The notes: generated from the letters alone by a model not told the origin. Numbered from the stretch's first letter, positions 32,890 to 45,003 are shown. The stretch: 64,000 nt of DNA from Centrapalus pauciflorus (GCA_020465985.1 JAANYP010002038.1:186001-250000), one strand, 5' to 3'. A program made the numbers and translations.

Positions 32890-33650
32890 ATTGACTATCA
32901 AAATAAAAGTTAAACAACATAAAATTAGCATTAATTTATTTCAATAAGAACTACAGCACATAATAGTGGAAGAATTGTAAACGAAACCAGAACCGGAAAA
33001 GGATACATCTCATCAAATGATAGTTGCAACAAAGAGTAGAAAAGTATTGAAAGTATTACAATAAGAAAAATAAAAAACGAGAGAGGTATCTTCATTCTTC
33101 AACCAGTTAAAAGTTTTCTTTTCAGAAAGGAAGAAGAATGATTTAATGAAATATTGAAGTTTTATATAGGAGTATTTATAGAGAAAAAATTGAGTCATCA
33201 AACGGTCGAATTTTTTTTTTCTTTTGACCGTTGCAACAGTTATGTAATAAGAACAAAATTTTAATTGATGTAAATTAATAATCATAATTAATGTTATCGT
33301 AAATGAAGAAAATAAACGTTAGTATAAGTAATCGTTAGTACATAAATAAACATTAGTATGCATAATTAAATGTTAGTACATAAATAAAATGTTAGAAATA
33401 ATAATGCATGTTAGTAGTTCATAAGTGTATTATTATTGTTATCGTATTAATTATTTATGGTAATTATCTTCTCATTATAAGTTATAACTTTAAGTAACCA
33501 TACCTCGTTTAATTCTTGATTTAATTGCAGAGCTCTTCGTGCTAAAAACGTGTTATAATCTAACAGAAACTCAGATATTAAGAAATCACCAAGAGTTGTG
33601 AAAACCCTTTTGATGCATATATTTTTCTCTACTAATTCATACATTCAATA
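32890..33650 (-). repeat. 5' leader/LTR region of the Tork-like Copia, borders uncertain
   Basis: A TATAAATA on - at 33173-33180 is followed by AAAACTTCAATATTTCATT and CT-rich sequence, as expected for an LTR promoter. At about 33538-33560 the minus strand reads TTATAACACGTTTTTAGCACG, which resembles an LTR/primer-site junction common in Tork-type Copias (memory). Both cannot belong to one simple LTR, so there may be two layers. No TGGTATCAGAGC site is seen. Confidence 0.4.
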
Positions 33651-34101
33651 AACCTTGATGAATCTATTTATATACAAAAAATCACTATTCCCTATTTAAT
33701 GAAATTACTATTTGGGTGTTGCTTGTTCACTTGGTAAAAGAAGAAGAAAATTCATCATCCATAATTGTCCTTTTATAACATAAGTAAGGTTTTTTTTTCT
33801 TTTTTTTTTCTTTTTTTTTTTGTCCCAGTGGATATGTTTTCTTCCCATGTGCTTGGTGTTTAGGGTTCAATCCTCTAGGTAATTGTTTTTTTTTTTTTTT
33901 GGCATTTTGGGTTTTTATCACTTTTATTGTTTAGCGATGTTTTAATTTTTGCATAAAAATTTTACTTACTTTTTTATTTTATCCTTTTATATGTAAAAAT
34001 TGTGTATTTAAGTATTTATTATATAATTTTATTCAATGTTTGATTAATTGTATTAGAATTTTGTTTGCAATATAAAATGTTTTTGACTTTTATTGATTAA
34101 A

Positions 34102-34102
<1 letters not shown>

Positions 34103-34186
<84 letters not shown>
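34103..34186. repeat. (AT)n microsatellite
   Basis: About 42 AT dinucleotides. Confidence 0.98.
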
Positions 34187-34188
<2 letters not shown>

Positions 34189-35023
34189 AAATGGCTATTT
34201 TAAATTTAATTATATCATTTTAAAAAATATAAAATATCAATTCATAATTAATTTATTATTAAATTAAATTAGAAAATGATATTTTTTTAATTTTTTAATA
34301 TATTTTTGTTGAGATTTAAGATGATAGTTTAGGTATTAAATTTTTTTTAATGATAAAATAAATTTAAAATAGTCATTTGGATATATGTGTGAAATTTAAA
34401 GATTTAGAATGATATACATATAATAAGGAAATTTGTAAGGATATATGTATAATATTTAACGTTTACAAGGATATATGCGTGAAACTTAACTACTTACTAA
34501 ATATTATTTCTTTTGCCATTTATTATTGGGTTAATTACAAAAGAATAACATATTTTTACTCTGTTGTAAATAACATATTAGTTTTTTTTTCAATTAGGGA
34601 AGCATACAATTGAAAACATATAAATCTTGGTAATAGTATCAGAAAATTGTGTTGAAATGATAGCCAACAAAACTTTTCAACGTTTTGTTTGTTAGTGTAA
34701 TCTGACGTGACTCTTTTTAAAGATTACCACAACCAGATTAAGTAATCTATTACCTTGATTGGTGTGTTTTAATTAATATATTTTCCTTATTGAAGATAAA
34801 ATTAATATATTATCCAAATTTAAAAAAAATATGACAGTATATTACATTTTTTTCATAATTAACCTTTTAACATATTTTGCATTTTACTATTCACAAGAAA
34901 AAATGTATTTTTTTTTTCTGTGAAATTAGACCAATAAAAAATAATGCCTCTCTTTATTTAAAAAAACTATAAAAAAGCAAAAATATAAAAAGTTCTTGGC
35001 AAGTATAATTATTTTTCAGCCAA

Positions 35024-35025
<2 letters not shown>

Positions 35026-35061
<36 letters not shown>
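35026..35061. repeat. Poly(T) tract
   Basis: 36 T in a row; could be the tail of a minus-strand retroposon, but no body is recognised to its right. Confidence 0.95.
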
Positions 35062-35064
<3 letters not shown>

Positions 35065-35582
35065 TTTGAAACGTAGTTTCTAGTTTATGAATTTACGTAT
35101 TACGCAGATAAGCTTTAATAATAATTGGTTATATAAAATATATATAAACTAAAAATTAGAACATATGAATATTAAGTATGATAAAAACACAAAAATAGTA
35201 TTGTTATTTGTCATATCAATTTATATTAATCTATCTTTTTAAATATATGTAAAATAGTAGTTATTTTTTAAAATTTTTATTTTTATATTTATATATATTT
35301 AATCGATATAATTTTAATTTTAATTTTCTATAACACATAAAGTTTATAAATATTTTATTAATAAAATATTATATAAAATGTTATGAATTATTGTTTTATA
35401 TAGGCTTCATTATTAAATATTTAGAATTTATAATTTGTAATGAAAAATGATGGATAGAATTAATTAATTATTAATATTTATAGATGTTATAAATAACAAA
35501 TTGTATTTATTTTTTATATTATTTGTAATATAATACTTGTATTTATCTAATATGATTTAACGTGGAGGTGACCCGTTTATGT

Positions 35583-35583
35583 T

Positions 35584-35658
<75 letters not shown>
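35583..35658. repeat. (CA)n(TA)n microsatellite
   Basis: Nine CA followed by about 29 TA dinucleotides. Confidence 0.98.
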
Positions 35659-35661
<3 letters not shown>

Positions 35662-36164
35662 TTTGAAATTATTTCACAGTACATATGGAGACAAACTTTA
35701 ACAAAATGTATGTCACTAAAATGCAAATTCAAACATCCATTAGGAGTCCTTTTGAATGAGATTCTAACTAATATTTTTTCTTTTAATAGCAAAATTGTTG
35801 AGGAATTTAGAGTTTGTGCTATAATCAAGAACCTAGATAATCATTTGTATCGTGTATAACCTCACTTTCCGTGATAAGTATTTCAACCCTATAAACAATC
35901 TAGAGTTACAACGAAATCCTATTCAGGATAATACGAGATCACGAACAGTTTTTAGTTAGACTATATTTAAAAGTCACACTTTGAGTATTCATATATGTTC
36001 TATTATTTGCTTTTTAAAATTGAAACCAATCATATGTTATTTGTAACATATTATTCCATAATCGTCCAAATTAATAGAATGTGAATCTAGGCATTAAGTG
36101 GTCGAAATTATTGCTAAAACAATTTTAACAATAATCAATCATAATTACTGACAACGGTTACAAG

Positions 36165-36360
36165 CTTAACAGCATCAACATCAGTCCTTAGATAATCTTA
36201 GCTTAACAGATTTAAGCCTTAGCTTAACAGCATCAGTCTTAGCTTAACAGCTTCAGTCTTAACTTAACAGCTTTAGACTTAGCCTAACAGCTTTAGGCAT
36301 TAGTTTAACAGAATCAACCTTAACTTAAGAGCTCCAGTCTTAGCTTAATAACATCAGCCC
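36165..36360. repeat. Minisatellite, about 20-24 base unit
   Basis: About nine degenerate tandem units of the form CTTAGCTTAACAGCTTCAGT, with CATCAG, TTTAG and ATCAAC variants at the 3' half of the unit. Confidence 0.8.
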
Positions 36361-36899
36361 TTTGACCCTCACATGAATCTGAACCCAAATTAGTTTATAC
36401 AAGTGTGCACTCCGTACCTCCAATTAGGGATGGCAATTTGAGTCCGTTCAAACAAATGAGTTAAACGGGTTGACGACCAAATGAGTCCCATTGGTTTTCA
36501 GATAAAATCCAATGACACTAAAATAACATGGTGATATAAAATCACCAACAATAATTTTATAAGCCAAAGAACAAAAAGATTCACATTAATTCAAAGTCAA
36601 AAACCTCCCAACATTTTTATAAGATCTAACAAACCTTTCGAATAATTTATAAGAAAGTTATATATTGCATATTATATGATAAGAGAAAGAAGGTTTAAAA
36701 TAAGACCTCATATTATATATACTTCCAAGTGTTTCATGTAGGAAGATCAAAAACTACATCATATTATATAATTTTTATACTCAGATAGATAGTAAAGTAA
36801 GGAGTTATAAGATTTAAGTATTCGTAAAGTACATTTTGCATAAGTGTATGTTTCCAAATGTGTTGCAAAGAAAAGCTGGTAACAAGGTTTAATAAAGGA
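36361..36899. other. AT-rich spacer
   Basis: No coding pattern. At about 36425 TTAGGGATGGCAATTTGAGT resembles one end of a hAT-like MITE, with no partner found. Confidence 0.4.
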
Positions 36900-37437
36900 G
36901 AGGTGATTTGCATACAATCTTTTTTTTTTTCGACCCACAACAATTTTATATAAATAGAACTATACCCTTATTATCATTTTTATCAAATTTACATTTACTC
37001 CCTCCATTAACTTTATTTTACATAATGACAAATTTTTTAAAAAATAGAATAATATTTTTTTGTTTACGAATTCCAATTCCATAACATTATAGAAAATAGA
37101 TTTTTTTTTTTGACCAGCAGATTTTTTGATGTTTCTTTTACAAATTCCAAAACACAGAATTTGACGATTGCAAATTTTGGAATTTTTTTAAAAACAAGAT
37201 TTCACATTAATCTACAATTCATGACAATACCACTTAAAAATTTATAAAAACATAAAAAAAGTAAAACTAAAATACCAATTCATAGCGATTCCAATTTTTT
37301 ATAAGATTGTCAATCTAATTCTTGCAATATCTACTACAAAATTCCAATTACAATTCACAATTTAGATAATCAAAATAACAGAATACGTAAAATCTTTTGA
37401 AAAATCATGCTCCAAGGGTGACAAATCACCTGAAAAA

Positions 37438-38040
37438 TCATGTTACTCGCAAAAATCCACTACCAGATCTTAAAGCACTTGAAAACTCATGTTGCTCAAA
37501 TGATATAAAGTCATCAGAAAAATCTGGATATGAATTCAAGTCAATTAATTCATTTTCTCCGTCGTTCTCATTGTTTCCTTGGAGTATACCGGTAGAACTC
37601 GAAGAATTGTGTCTTTGTGATGATTCCACCAATTTAAATCTTGAAAGATATCGTGTTGTAGAAGTTGTTCCCCTTTTCTTTTTGGACTTGGAGGTCTTCC
37701 TTTCGGTCGTTGAATTGTCGGCTGAAAGTTATGTGTCAAATCTTTTACCTTAGATATCCAAGCACCATCACTTCTCTTTTTCTGGCCTACAATCTGAAAA
37801 GGGCAATTGATCAAACGAGACCCCGGTGTTTTTTTTTTGTTGACTTGAAATTTGTCGTATATCTCGATAAGAACCATCCCGGTCACATTGCAAAATCATA
37901 TGTTTGTCTTTTCTTGAACACGAATAGATAACCCGTATCCTTTAGAATAATAGAACTCTCGAACACTCTTTAACAAATCATCATATGATTCAAATTCCGA
38001 GGTAGCTAAATAATCTTCTTCACTTCGAATCATTTGTAAC
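37438..38040 (-). pseudogene. FAR1/MULE transposase remnant, N- and C-terminal parts fused
   Basis: On - the frame moves from SEEDYLATSEFESYDDLLKS through a frameshifted stretch to GSRLINCPFQIVGQKKRSDG and AWISKVKDLTHNFQPTI, a FAR1-type zinc/DNA-binding domain (INCPF... and HNF where C and H ligands are expected), then directly to RPKGRPPSPKRKGEQ, a form usually found near the C-terminus of such transposases. The whole DDE core is absent. A frameshift lies near the A-rich run at 37830-37840. The internal deletion makes this a non-autonomous element. Confidence 0.6.
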
Positions 38041-38278
38041 CGTAAAAGAAATTGCATTTAAATGAACATAGCACAATTTGATAACAAATCGATTCATTAG
38101 TAAATCATATATGAAAAGTAAGAATAGAAATTACCATGTAGACATTTTCTCAAGCATCATCAAATGTAACAATCTGAATCACTTCATGAGAAATTCATAA
38201 ACCAAAATTAAGTTAGTGCTTGGATTTGAAAGATTAACTGCAACACTCGATATTAACTAGAATCAAATGCAATGGAAA

Positions 38279-38281
<3 letters not shown>

Positions 38282-38333
<52 letters not shown>
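38282..38333. repeat. (CT)n(AT)n microsatellite
   Basis: About 18 CT followed by 8 AT dinucleotides, abutting the first MITE copy. Confidence 0.97.
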
Positions 38334-39492
38334 GATTCTGGATCACGTAAGAAGAGATGTTATAGTGAGAAATGGTGAGAAGGAGGTTTTTGCATTGATA
38401 TTGAATCAACAAACTATTGATTCATGATTATTGATTCATTTTAGGCATTGTTGAATCAAATGTATTTGATTATATCGAACCCGGATCACAAAAAAACATG
38501 GATAAAATTTTTGGTGCATCATGACCGCAGAAAAATGCATTATTACTGAATCATCATTTTTATCCCGTAAGTGATGATTCAAATCAATATATTTGGTTCA
38601 AAAGTATTGATAATGAATCAATAATCATGAATCAATAGTTTGTTGATTCAATATCAAAGAAAAACCCTCATTTTCACCATTTCTCACGATAAAATCCCTT
38701 CTCACGTGATCCATATCCTATATAGATTCTGGATCACGTAAGAAGAGATGTTATAATGAGAAATGGTGAGAAGGAGGTTTTTGCATTGATATTGAATCAA
38801 CAAACTATTGATTCATGATTATTGATTCATTTTAGACATTGTTGAATCAAATGTATTTGATTATATCGAACCCGGATCACAAAAAAACATGGATAAAATT
38901 TTTGGTGCATCATGACCGCAGAAAAATGCATTATTACTGAATCATCATTTTTATCCCGTAAGTGATGATTCAAATCAATATATTTGGTTCAAAAGTATTG
39001 ATAATGAATCAATAATCATGAATCAATAGTTTGTTGATTCAATATCAAAGAAAAACCCTCATTTTCACCATTTCTCACGATAAAATCCCTTCTCACGTGA
39101 TCCATATCCTATATAGATTCTGGATCACGTAAGAAGAGATGTTATAGTGAGAAATGGTGAGAAGGAGGTTTTTGCATTGATATTGAATCAACAAACTATT
39201 GATTCATGATTATTGATTCATTTTAGACATTGTTGAATCAAATGTATTTGATTATATCGAACCCGGATCACAAAAAAACATGGATAAAATTTTTGGTGCA
39301 TCATGACCGCAGAAAAATGCATTATTACTGAATCATCATTTTTATCCCGTAAGTGATGATTCAAATCAATATATTTTGTTCAAAAGTATTGATAATGAAT
39401 CAATAATCATGAATCAATAGTTTGTTGATTCAATATCAAAGAAAAACCCTCATTTTCACCATTTTTCACGATAAAATCCCTTCTCACGTGAT

Positions 39493-39494
<2 letters not shown>
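38334..39494. mobile_element. Three tandem copies of a TIR MITE, period 391 bp
   Basis: Copies begin at 38334, 38725 and 39116 (GATTCTGGATCACGTAAGAAG) and are nearly identical to each other. Each has about 105-base inverted ends: GGATCACGTAAGAAG...ATTGATTCATGATTATTGATTC on the left and the counterpart ending CTTCTCACGTGATCC on the right. A linker of about 18 bases (ATATCCTATATAGATTCT) separates copies; the array is bounded by (AT)n on both sides. It lies inside the MULE derivative. Confidence 0.9.

Positions 39495-39550
<56 letters not shown>
39495..39550. repeat. (AT)n microsatellite
   Basis: About 28 AT dinucleotides to the right of the MITE array. Confidence 0.97.
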
Positions 39551-39555
<5 letters not shown>

Positions 39556-40133
39556 GAATAACGTAGGTAAGACATAGACATTGATATCAAACAAAAATTA
39601 AGCAGACTGAGTTAACAATGATTGTTGATTAACAGAATCAGACAACAAACATAAGAATTAAAGCCTTTGATTGAAGCAACAAAAAAAAGTAATCAGCGAC
39701 TGTGTGTTAATAGAATTAGACATCAATCATAAGAATTAAAGTTTTCGATTAAAGCAACAAAGAAAAACAATAAGCTTTAATGGTGATTTGTGATTAGGGT
39801 TTAAAAAAATACCATTCATAGTTTCGTACCCTTTTTCCTTGTGAAGTCGTGCGAAATCAGAAAAACCCACGAGAGAAACCCCAAAGCGTGAAGTATCGAA
39901 GCAGAATACATTTAGTTCCTCGAAGTTTGTGAAGAATTAATTCAAGTTTACCTAATTGGCAATTTTAGCCCCTAAACTTATAATAATTTCAATTTAAAAG
40001 GCACAATTCCATATTTTTGGTAGATGGTTAATATGTAAATTTGATAAAAGTAATGGTATGGGTATAATTGTCTATTTAAATAAACTGTTGTGGATGGAAA
40101 AAAGGGGTTTGTACAAATCACCTCACTAAAGGG

Positions 40134-40670
40134 TTTATAAAGTTGCATAAACTTTTGATAAGATGTTCGGTTCACATATTTTTTTTCTTTGGGATTACAT
40201 TTTGTCAAAGGATTTGCATTATGCAGCATTTGCATTTGTCAGTATTTTGTCAAAGAATCTGCATTATATTTTACAAAAAAGTTGCTAATTTGAGAAATGC
40301 AGAATACTGAGATTTAAAATTCTAAGGGAGAGACTGTGTTTTTAAATAATAAAGAAGGAAGAGATTTAAGTAATCCTGAGATTCTAAATCTTTACTGAAA
40401 TCTGCGAACCAAACACAAGATTTTAAATGTATATCCCAGACAATCCTATGAAATTCGCAAACCGAACGGTCCCCTTAGATTCTAGAGTCTAGACACTATA
40501 GAGGTGTGTGGATTTATAGTATGATAGGATTAAAGTGTGTTACAAGTTACAACGGGTTTTAAAAATACTATTTTTTTTCATAAGAAAAGTACTATTTAAA
40601 ATCCAAAATATAACTTAATAAAAGCATATCCTACATTTTGAATATAGTTCAGATGCAATTCATTTTGAAT
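40134..40670. other. Unassigned spacer
   Basis: No coding pattern or paired terminal repeats seen in about 540 bases. Confidence 0.5.
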
Positions 40671-40841
40671 TTTACAAAGTAGAAATTTTCTACATTAAAA
40701 AGAAACTGACATAATTTCATTGGTCAACCACCATGAAAATTATTCTATCGTAAAAAAAAAACAAAATTTGTAAAGCAGAAAATTCATGCATTAAAAACAC
40801 CTGACAATAACTATGTAAATTTCCGTCGATCAACCACTATA

Positions 40842-42413
40842 AAAGCAAAGTTTATGGAATAGGTGTTACAAGTAGGGAAGTTTCTCAAGCTGCTGCGTTG
40901 GTAAAATGTGCTGAGGCAAAGATTCCGTTCACTTATCTCGGAGTCTCAATAGGTGCTAATATGGGCTTGGTGAAGTCTTGGAAATCCATTGTCGATAAAA
41001 TTTCTGCAAAGTTATCGATGTGGAAGGCTAAAACTTTATCTTTTGGGGGCGAATCACGTTATGTAAATCGATTCTAGGGAGCCTTCCTTTGTATTTCATG
41101 TCTCTATTCAAAGCTCCATTAAAAGTCATCAACTTGATTGACAAAATCAGGAGGCAGTTTATATGGGGAACCTCAAGTACTGGAAATTCAAAGATTGCTT
41201 GGGTTAATTGGAAGAAAACCATAGCCCCCAAAAAATATGGAGGAATGGGATTGGGTCCTTTAAACACGATGAATACGGCGCTGCTTGTAAAATGGTGGTG
41301 GAGATTCCGGAAAGAAAAAGATGCACTGTGGAATAAAGTGATTACCGCAATTCATTCTGTAGACGGAGAGGAGGCTATCAGCTTGGCAAATTAAAGATTT
41401 TCCGGAACATGGCTAAGTATTGTGAAGGCAGGTATGTCCACCATTTCTTGTAATATTAACTGCGATGGGCTTTTTTCTAGAGTTATTGGTGATGGTAGGA
41501 GCATAAAATTCTGGAAGGATAAATGGTGGAGTGAGATTCCTCTTTGTCATCTTTTTCCTGATTTATTCCTTCATGAAAGTAATCAAGATTGTGCTGAGTT
41601 TGATAGCCTGGTTGCTGAATTAGAACATTTTCTTGGAGAAGTTAAGTTAGGTACTGAGATTGATGATTGGAGTTGGGTTGGTGATCCATCAGGGAACTTC
41701 TCAGTTTCCTCATTCAGGCAAATTATAGACAGTGTCGATTATGAAGGTGAAGTTAATAAATGTTTCTGGAATAAGTGGATTCCGCCTAAAATAAATGGTT
41801 TTTTATGGAAATTATTCTTAAGAAGGCTTCCTACGAGGTGTAATTTGAGTTCTAGAGGCGTGTGCATTCCGGTGCTATCTTGTCCGTTTTGCTCATGTGA
41901 AGAGGAGTCGGAGGAGCATTTATTTTATTCTTGTGCTATGAGTAAGGAGGTTTGGAATTGGTTCCTATCGTGGTGCTGCATTAATAATATACAGCATCAT
42001 AATTTGGATTCTCTTATGGAAGCAATCTTGGCTCAAGCAAGTTCTGATAGGCGGAAAAAGTTCTTCCAATCTGCTATTGGCGCAATTTTATGGTTTATAT
42101 GGAAGGCTAGAAATGAGAAGATATTTAAAGGTACGAGATCGTCGGCTTCTTGGATTAGAGATGAAGTTCAAGCTTCTCTTTTTTCTTGGTTAAAATTAAG
42201 GGCGGGTTGTAAGTTTTTGGTTTGGTCCTTATGGGGTTCATACCCTCTTTCCCTTTTGTAATGGCCAATCTTTGTATTATGTTTCCGGTTCCCCCAGCAC
42301 CTTGCTGAGGTGTTCTGTTTTTATTAATTAATAAATTCGGGATTTCGAGTTTTTGGGGTGATGGCAATGCCGAAGCTTCTTGGCTCGTTTCCTTTTGCTG
42401 TTCAAAAAAAAAA
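40842..42413 (+). mobile_element. LINE (L1 type), 5'-truncated, with poly(A) and target duplication
   Basis: The 1.57-kb body ends in an A12 tail (about 42404-42415) and is flanked by AACCACTATAA (left, about 40832) and AACCACTATGA (right, 42414-42424), a target duplication of about 11 bases with one mismatch. The 5' end lies within the RT C-terminal region, typical of incomplete target-primed reverse transcription. Confidence 0.85.
40846..42259 (+). pseudogene. LINE ORF2 C-terminal part (RT thumb and zf-RVT)
   Basis: Reads ITSREVSQ-like start, FTYLGVSIGANMGLVKSWKS, LSMWKAKTLSFGG, then a frameshift at the G5 run near 41046, LPLYFMSLFKAPLKVINLID, IRRQFIWG, PKKYGGMGLGPLNTMNTALL; a TAA near 41392; then SRVIGDGRSIKFWKDKWW, FSVSSFRQIID and the zinc-binding reverse-transcriptase tail CFWNKWIPPKINGFLWKL ... 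CPFCSCEEESEEHLFYSC. It stops at 42257-42259. No RNase H domain follows, as in most plant L1 copies. It is inactive. Confidence 0.85.
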
Positions 42414-42530
42414 AACCACTATGACAATTGTTCTATTCTAAAAAAACAAAAATAAATTCATGTATTAAGAAACACGAGACATCATTTCATTGCTCTAACC
42501 ACTATGAAAATTGTTATTTATTATTATTAT

Positions 42531-43411
42531 ATGTGCATTGCGATGGAGTTAGACTTATTATTTATAAATAAATTATATTTAAAACATAGATAAATAAAAA
42601 ACATATATTATATCTAATCAACGTAAATTGAAAATTATCCTAATTACTAAACATTTGTCATAAATCTTATTAAATTATACATAGTATTTCAGAAAAAATT
42701 AAATATACAAAATTTCTAAAAGTGTAATAGTATGGCTACCATTTAAAAAAAATATTTGAAGTAACAAACTATAACAATAATACATATCATAATAAAACAA
42801 AAATTGAATTAAATAAAAAAAAGTTATAAAATATAGTTATAAATTAAAATACAGAATAAATAAATTTTAATGATAAAAAAAAGTAAAACATAATTTGTAA
42901 AATAATTTATTTAAAAAAATAAAAAGGTAAAAAGGCAAAATAAACAATGGCAAAGGAAAACACAATAAAAAAAAATATTATTCATTGGACTTTCGTTTTT
43001 AAGATAAGGCGTAATGTGTTTCTATAATTGCTATAGAAAAAAACTGAAAAATTAATTCAAGTATTTATAAAACTAGATTTTGATACAAGAAGACAAATCT
43101 TGTTGTAGAAAACTGATTTTATTTGTAAATATTTTCTATTTTCAAAACACAATAAACTAATAATATTTCTTAAAAAGTAAACTAAAACTTTGTAAAGATC
43201 AATAAATACCCATTTGCAGTAAAATACTGGGAAATCTGTACAAAAAATCTTTAAAATATACTATTAAAATCTTTAACAATTTTTTTCCTTTAAAAAACCT
43301 TAAACAAATTAAATCGAATTAATTTTAGGGTTTCCATTTGAGAAAATAATGACTTGCAACGGTTACAACTTGCTAACATGTCATTTTTTAAAAGTTTAAC
43401 ATTATTTTCTA

Positions 43412-43442
<31 letters not shown>

Positions 43443-44354
43443 CAAAAAATTGAGTTGAAACATTAGTCATTAATCTCCGGCCAACTGTGTCATCTCTGCC
43501 AACCGCATGCTCCATTAAAGCCTCCCATGTCGATTGACTATCTCCGACAATTGATTTGGAAGATTGAAACTTTAAAAAGCCACAATTGATTACTTAATTC
43601 AAACCCTAAAATGAATCTAAGTAAATTGTTGTTTAAACCTGGATGACGAGATCGGAAAATCAAGTGAGGTCACTGGTAAAATAATAGTCATCAGTCGCCG
43701 GTCAAAAAGCAGATGTCAAAAAAGGATGTCAGAAGACAGATGGGTTCAAATTATTATGCCTTTACTATAACTTTATATTTTAATTATGTTTTTTAATATT
43801 TAATTTTTGAAAATACAATTATTTTTTGTCAATTGCATGCCACGTAGACATGTAAACCTCAGGATGCCAAGTGCATGCCACATATGTGCCCACCAAGCAA
43901 TATTTTTGTCTGTTTGGATGCCAACTATATACTAGCTACTTGTTTCATCCATTTTTAAGGAGTTTTTTTATTAGCTGAGGCTTTGAGTTTTAATCGTTAA
44001 AATGGTATCCCTTCAATGTTTTTTTTTTTTTTTTTTTCCCCGCAAATTTCCCATATTTTTCTAGATAATTTCAATTGAGATGCTATATGGTTGAAAATTT
44101 CTATCTAATTTCATTTTTTTTAAATATTCATAAAAATGTAATTTCTTTTTCAAGGATTAACTCAACCAATAATTTAAATGTTTAATAAAATATTTGTTTT
44201 GAATAATAGAAATAAAAACAACAAATAAAATTAATAAGTTTTTATTTAATATATTTATTCTATAATTTTGATCTGTGAGTTCAATTACCTTTTGTTTTAA
44301 AAAAAATAAAATTTATTTTGGTGCATAAATGTACCGTATAATATTGCAATAAAA
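42531..44354. other. AT-rich intergenic DNA
   Basis: No coding pattern on either strand. It contains (ATT)n at 43411-43440 and a T-rich run at 44020-44038. Region 43480-43740 is less AT-rich but shows no ORF or paired repeats. Confidence 0.55.
43411..43440. repeat. (ATT)n microsatellite
   Basis: Ten ATT trinucleotides. Confidence 0.95.
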
Positions 44355-44713
44355 TCTATAATAAATACTAATAAAAGAGTAACTATACACTTCTCTTGTG
44401 AAGCCACGTGTCATCACCATGAATCGACACGTGACATTTATGGGTTTTATAAATAATAAAGAAATTTAATTAATTTTATCCAAATCTAATATAATCTACT
44501 TTTAAATTCAAATCAAACAAAATCTAATACTCTACTAACTTATTAATTATAATATAATATAATAAAAATATAAAAGAATATAAAAAAATAATTACTATTC
44601 ATATATATTTATATAGTTTTGTTTAAAAAATAATAATGTTATATTTTTACCTTTTAATTTATTATATTTTATATATATCAAAATATCCGTGTAATACGCG
44701 GGTAATAAACTAG
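44355..44713 (+). mobile_element. Small non-autonomous Helitron
   Basis: Starts TCTATAATAAATACTAATAA after an A and ends with a hairpin CCGTGTAATACGCGG (44687-44701) followed by GTAATAAA and CTAG (44710-44713), the expected Helitron 3' structure. There is no TIR and no target duplication. The 3' flanking base is C where T is usual, so one border base may have mutated. No Rep/helicase coding is present. Confidence 0.65.
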
Positions 44714-44751
44714 CATGTATTAACCAACAATGAATTGAGTAAAAATTGCAG

Positions 44752-44886
44752 GAAATAGAACTGGATGAGCTTATCACACATGAGATACGATTGGAGAATA
44801 TAAAGGAAGCAATGGAGATACTTAAAAAACCAGATTGTTTTAAGATTGTTATCAAGTTTGACTATACAAGAATGAGTAAGATTTAA
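44752..44886 (+). pseudogene. Possible terminal exon of an alcohol-dehydrogenase-like (MDR) gene
   Basis: After an acceptor ATTGCAG (44745-44751) a frame of 44 codons reads EIELDELITHEIRLENIKEA followed by MEILKKPDCFKIVIKF and ends TAA at 44884-44886. The pattern ELDxxITHExxxExIxxAxxLLxxxxCxxxxI is that of the C-terminal end of plant zinc alcohol-dehydrogenase-like proteins (family memory). No other exon of such a gene is seen in the window, and it lies 38 bases after a Helitron end. It may be a captured or orphaned exon, or the last exon of a gene with a very large TE-filled intron. Confidence 0.45.
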
Positions 44887-45003
44887 AAAATTAATTATCT
44901 GATTATATCTGTTATAAAAGTATAATCATATTTTAATTTATAATAATATATGTACAAATACATAAGTTCATAGTTCATGATGTTTTTATTACAAATGTCT
45001 TAA

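Larger units (their letters stand above)
29109..33650 (-). mobile_element. Ty1/Copia retrotransposon, Tork-like, 3' end missing
   Basis: On -: a leader/LTR region (33650-32890), gag (32889-31855), pol with protease and integrase (31691-30018) and the first two thirds of RT (29961-29109). RT is cut by the Athila-like LTR after EFERKDLGK; the rest of RT, RNase H and the 3' LTR are absent from the window. Only one frameshift and one nonsense change are visible, so it was young when truncated. Confidence 0.85.
33651..36164. other. AT-rich intergenic DNA
   Basis: No coding pattern on either strand. It holds (AT)n at 34103-34186, a T36 run at 35026-35061 and (CA)n(TA)n at 35583-35658. No terminal repeats could be paired. 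Confidence 0.6.
36900..40124. mobile_element. MULE deletion derivative with about 130-bp TIRs
   Basis: The left end (GAGGTGATTTG at 36900, continuing through CCACAACAATTTTATATAAA and TTTTTATCAAATTTACAT to about 37030) is the inverted counterpart of the right end (about 39985-40124, ending CAAATCACCTC). Flanks AATAAAGGA (36891-36899) and ACTAAAGGG (40125-40133) match at 7 of 9 positions, consistent with an old 9-bp MULE target duplication. Inside are a broken FAR1-like ORF and a later insertion of three tandem MITE copies. Confidence 0.7.
40671..42530. repeat. About 110-base tandem repeat, middle copy split by a LINE
   Basis: Copies share ATTCATGCATTAAAAACAC and TTTCATTGGTCAACCACTAT and ATTCTATCGTAAAAAAAAAC. 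Copy 1 is about 40671-40763, copy 2 is 40764-40841 plus 42414-42445 (split by the LINE), copy 3 about 42446-42530. No coding content. Confidence 0.6.

Noticed and set aside
33447..33644. 65-codon ORF on - with LLDYNTFLARRALQLNQE
   Set aside because: Lies over a likely LTR/primer-site junction; no support as a gene.
35026..35061. SINE or processed retrogene tail (poly-T)
   Set aside because: No body, A/B box or coding remnant next to the tract and no target duplication found.
36165..36360. CRISPR-like array
   Set aside because: The units are degenerate and contiguous, with no unique spacers; the genome is eukaryotic.
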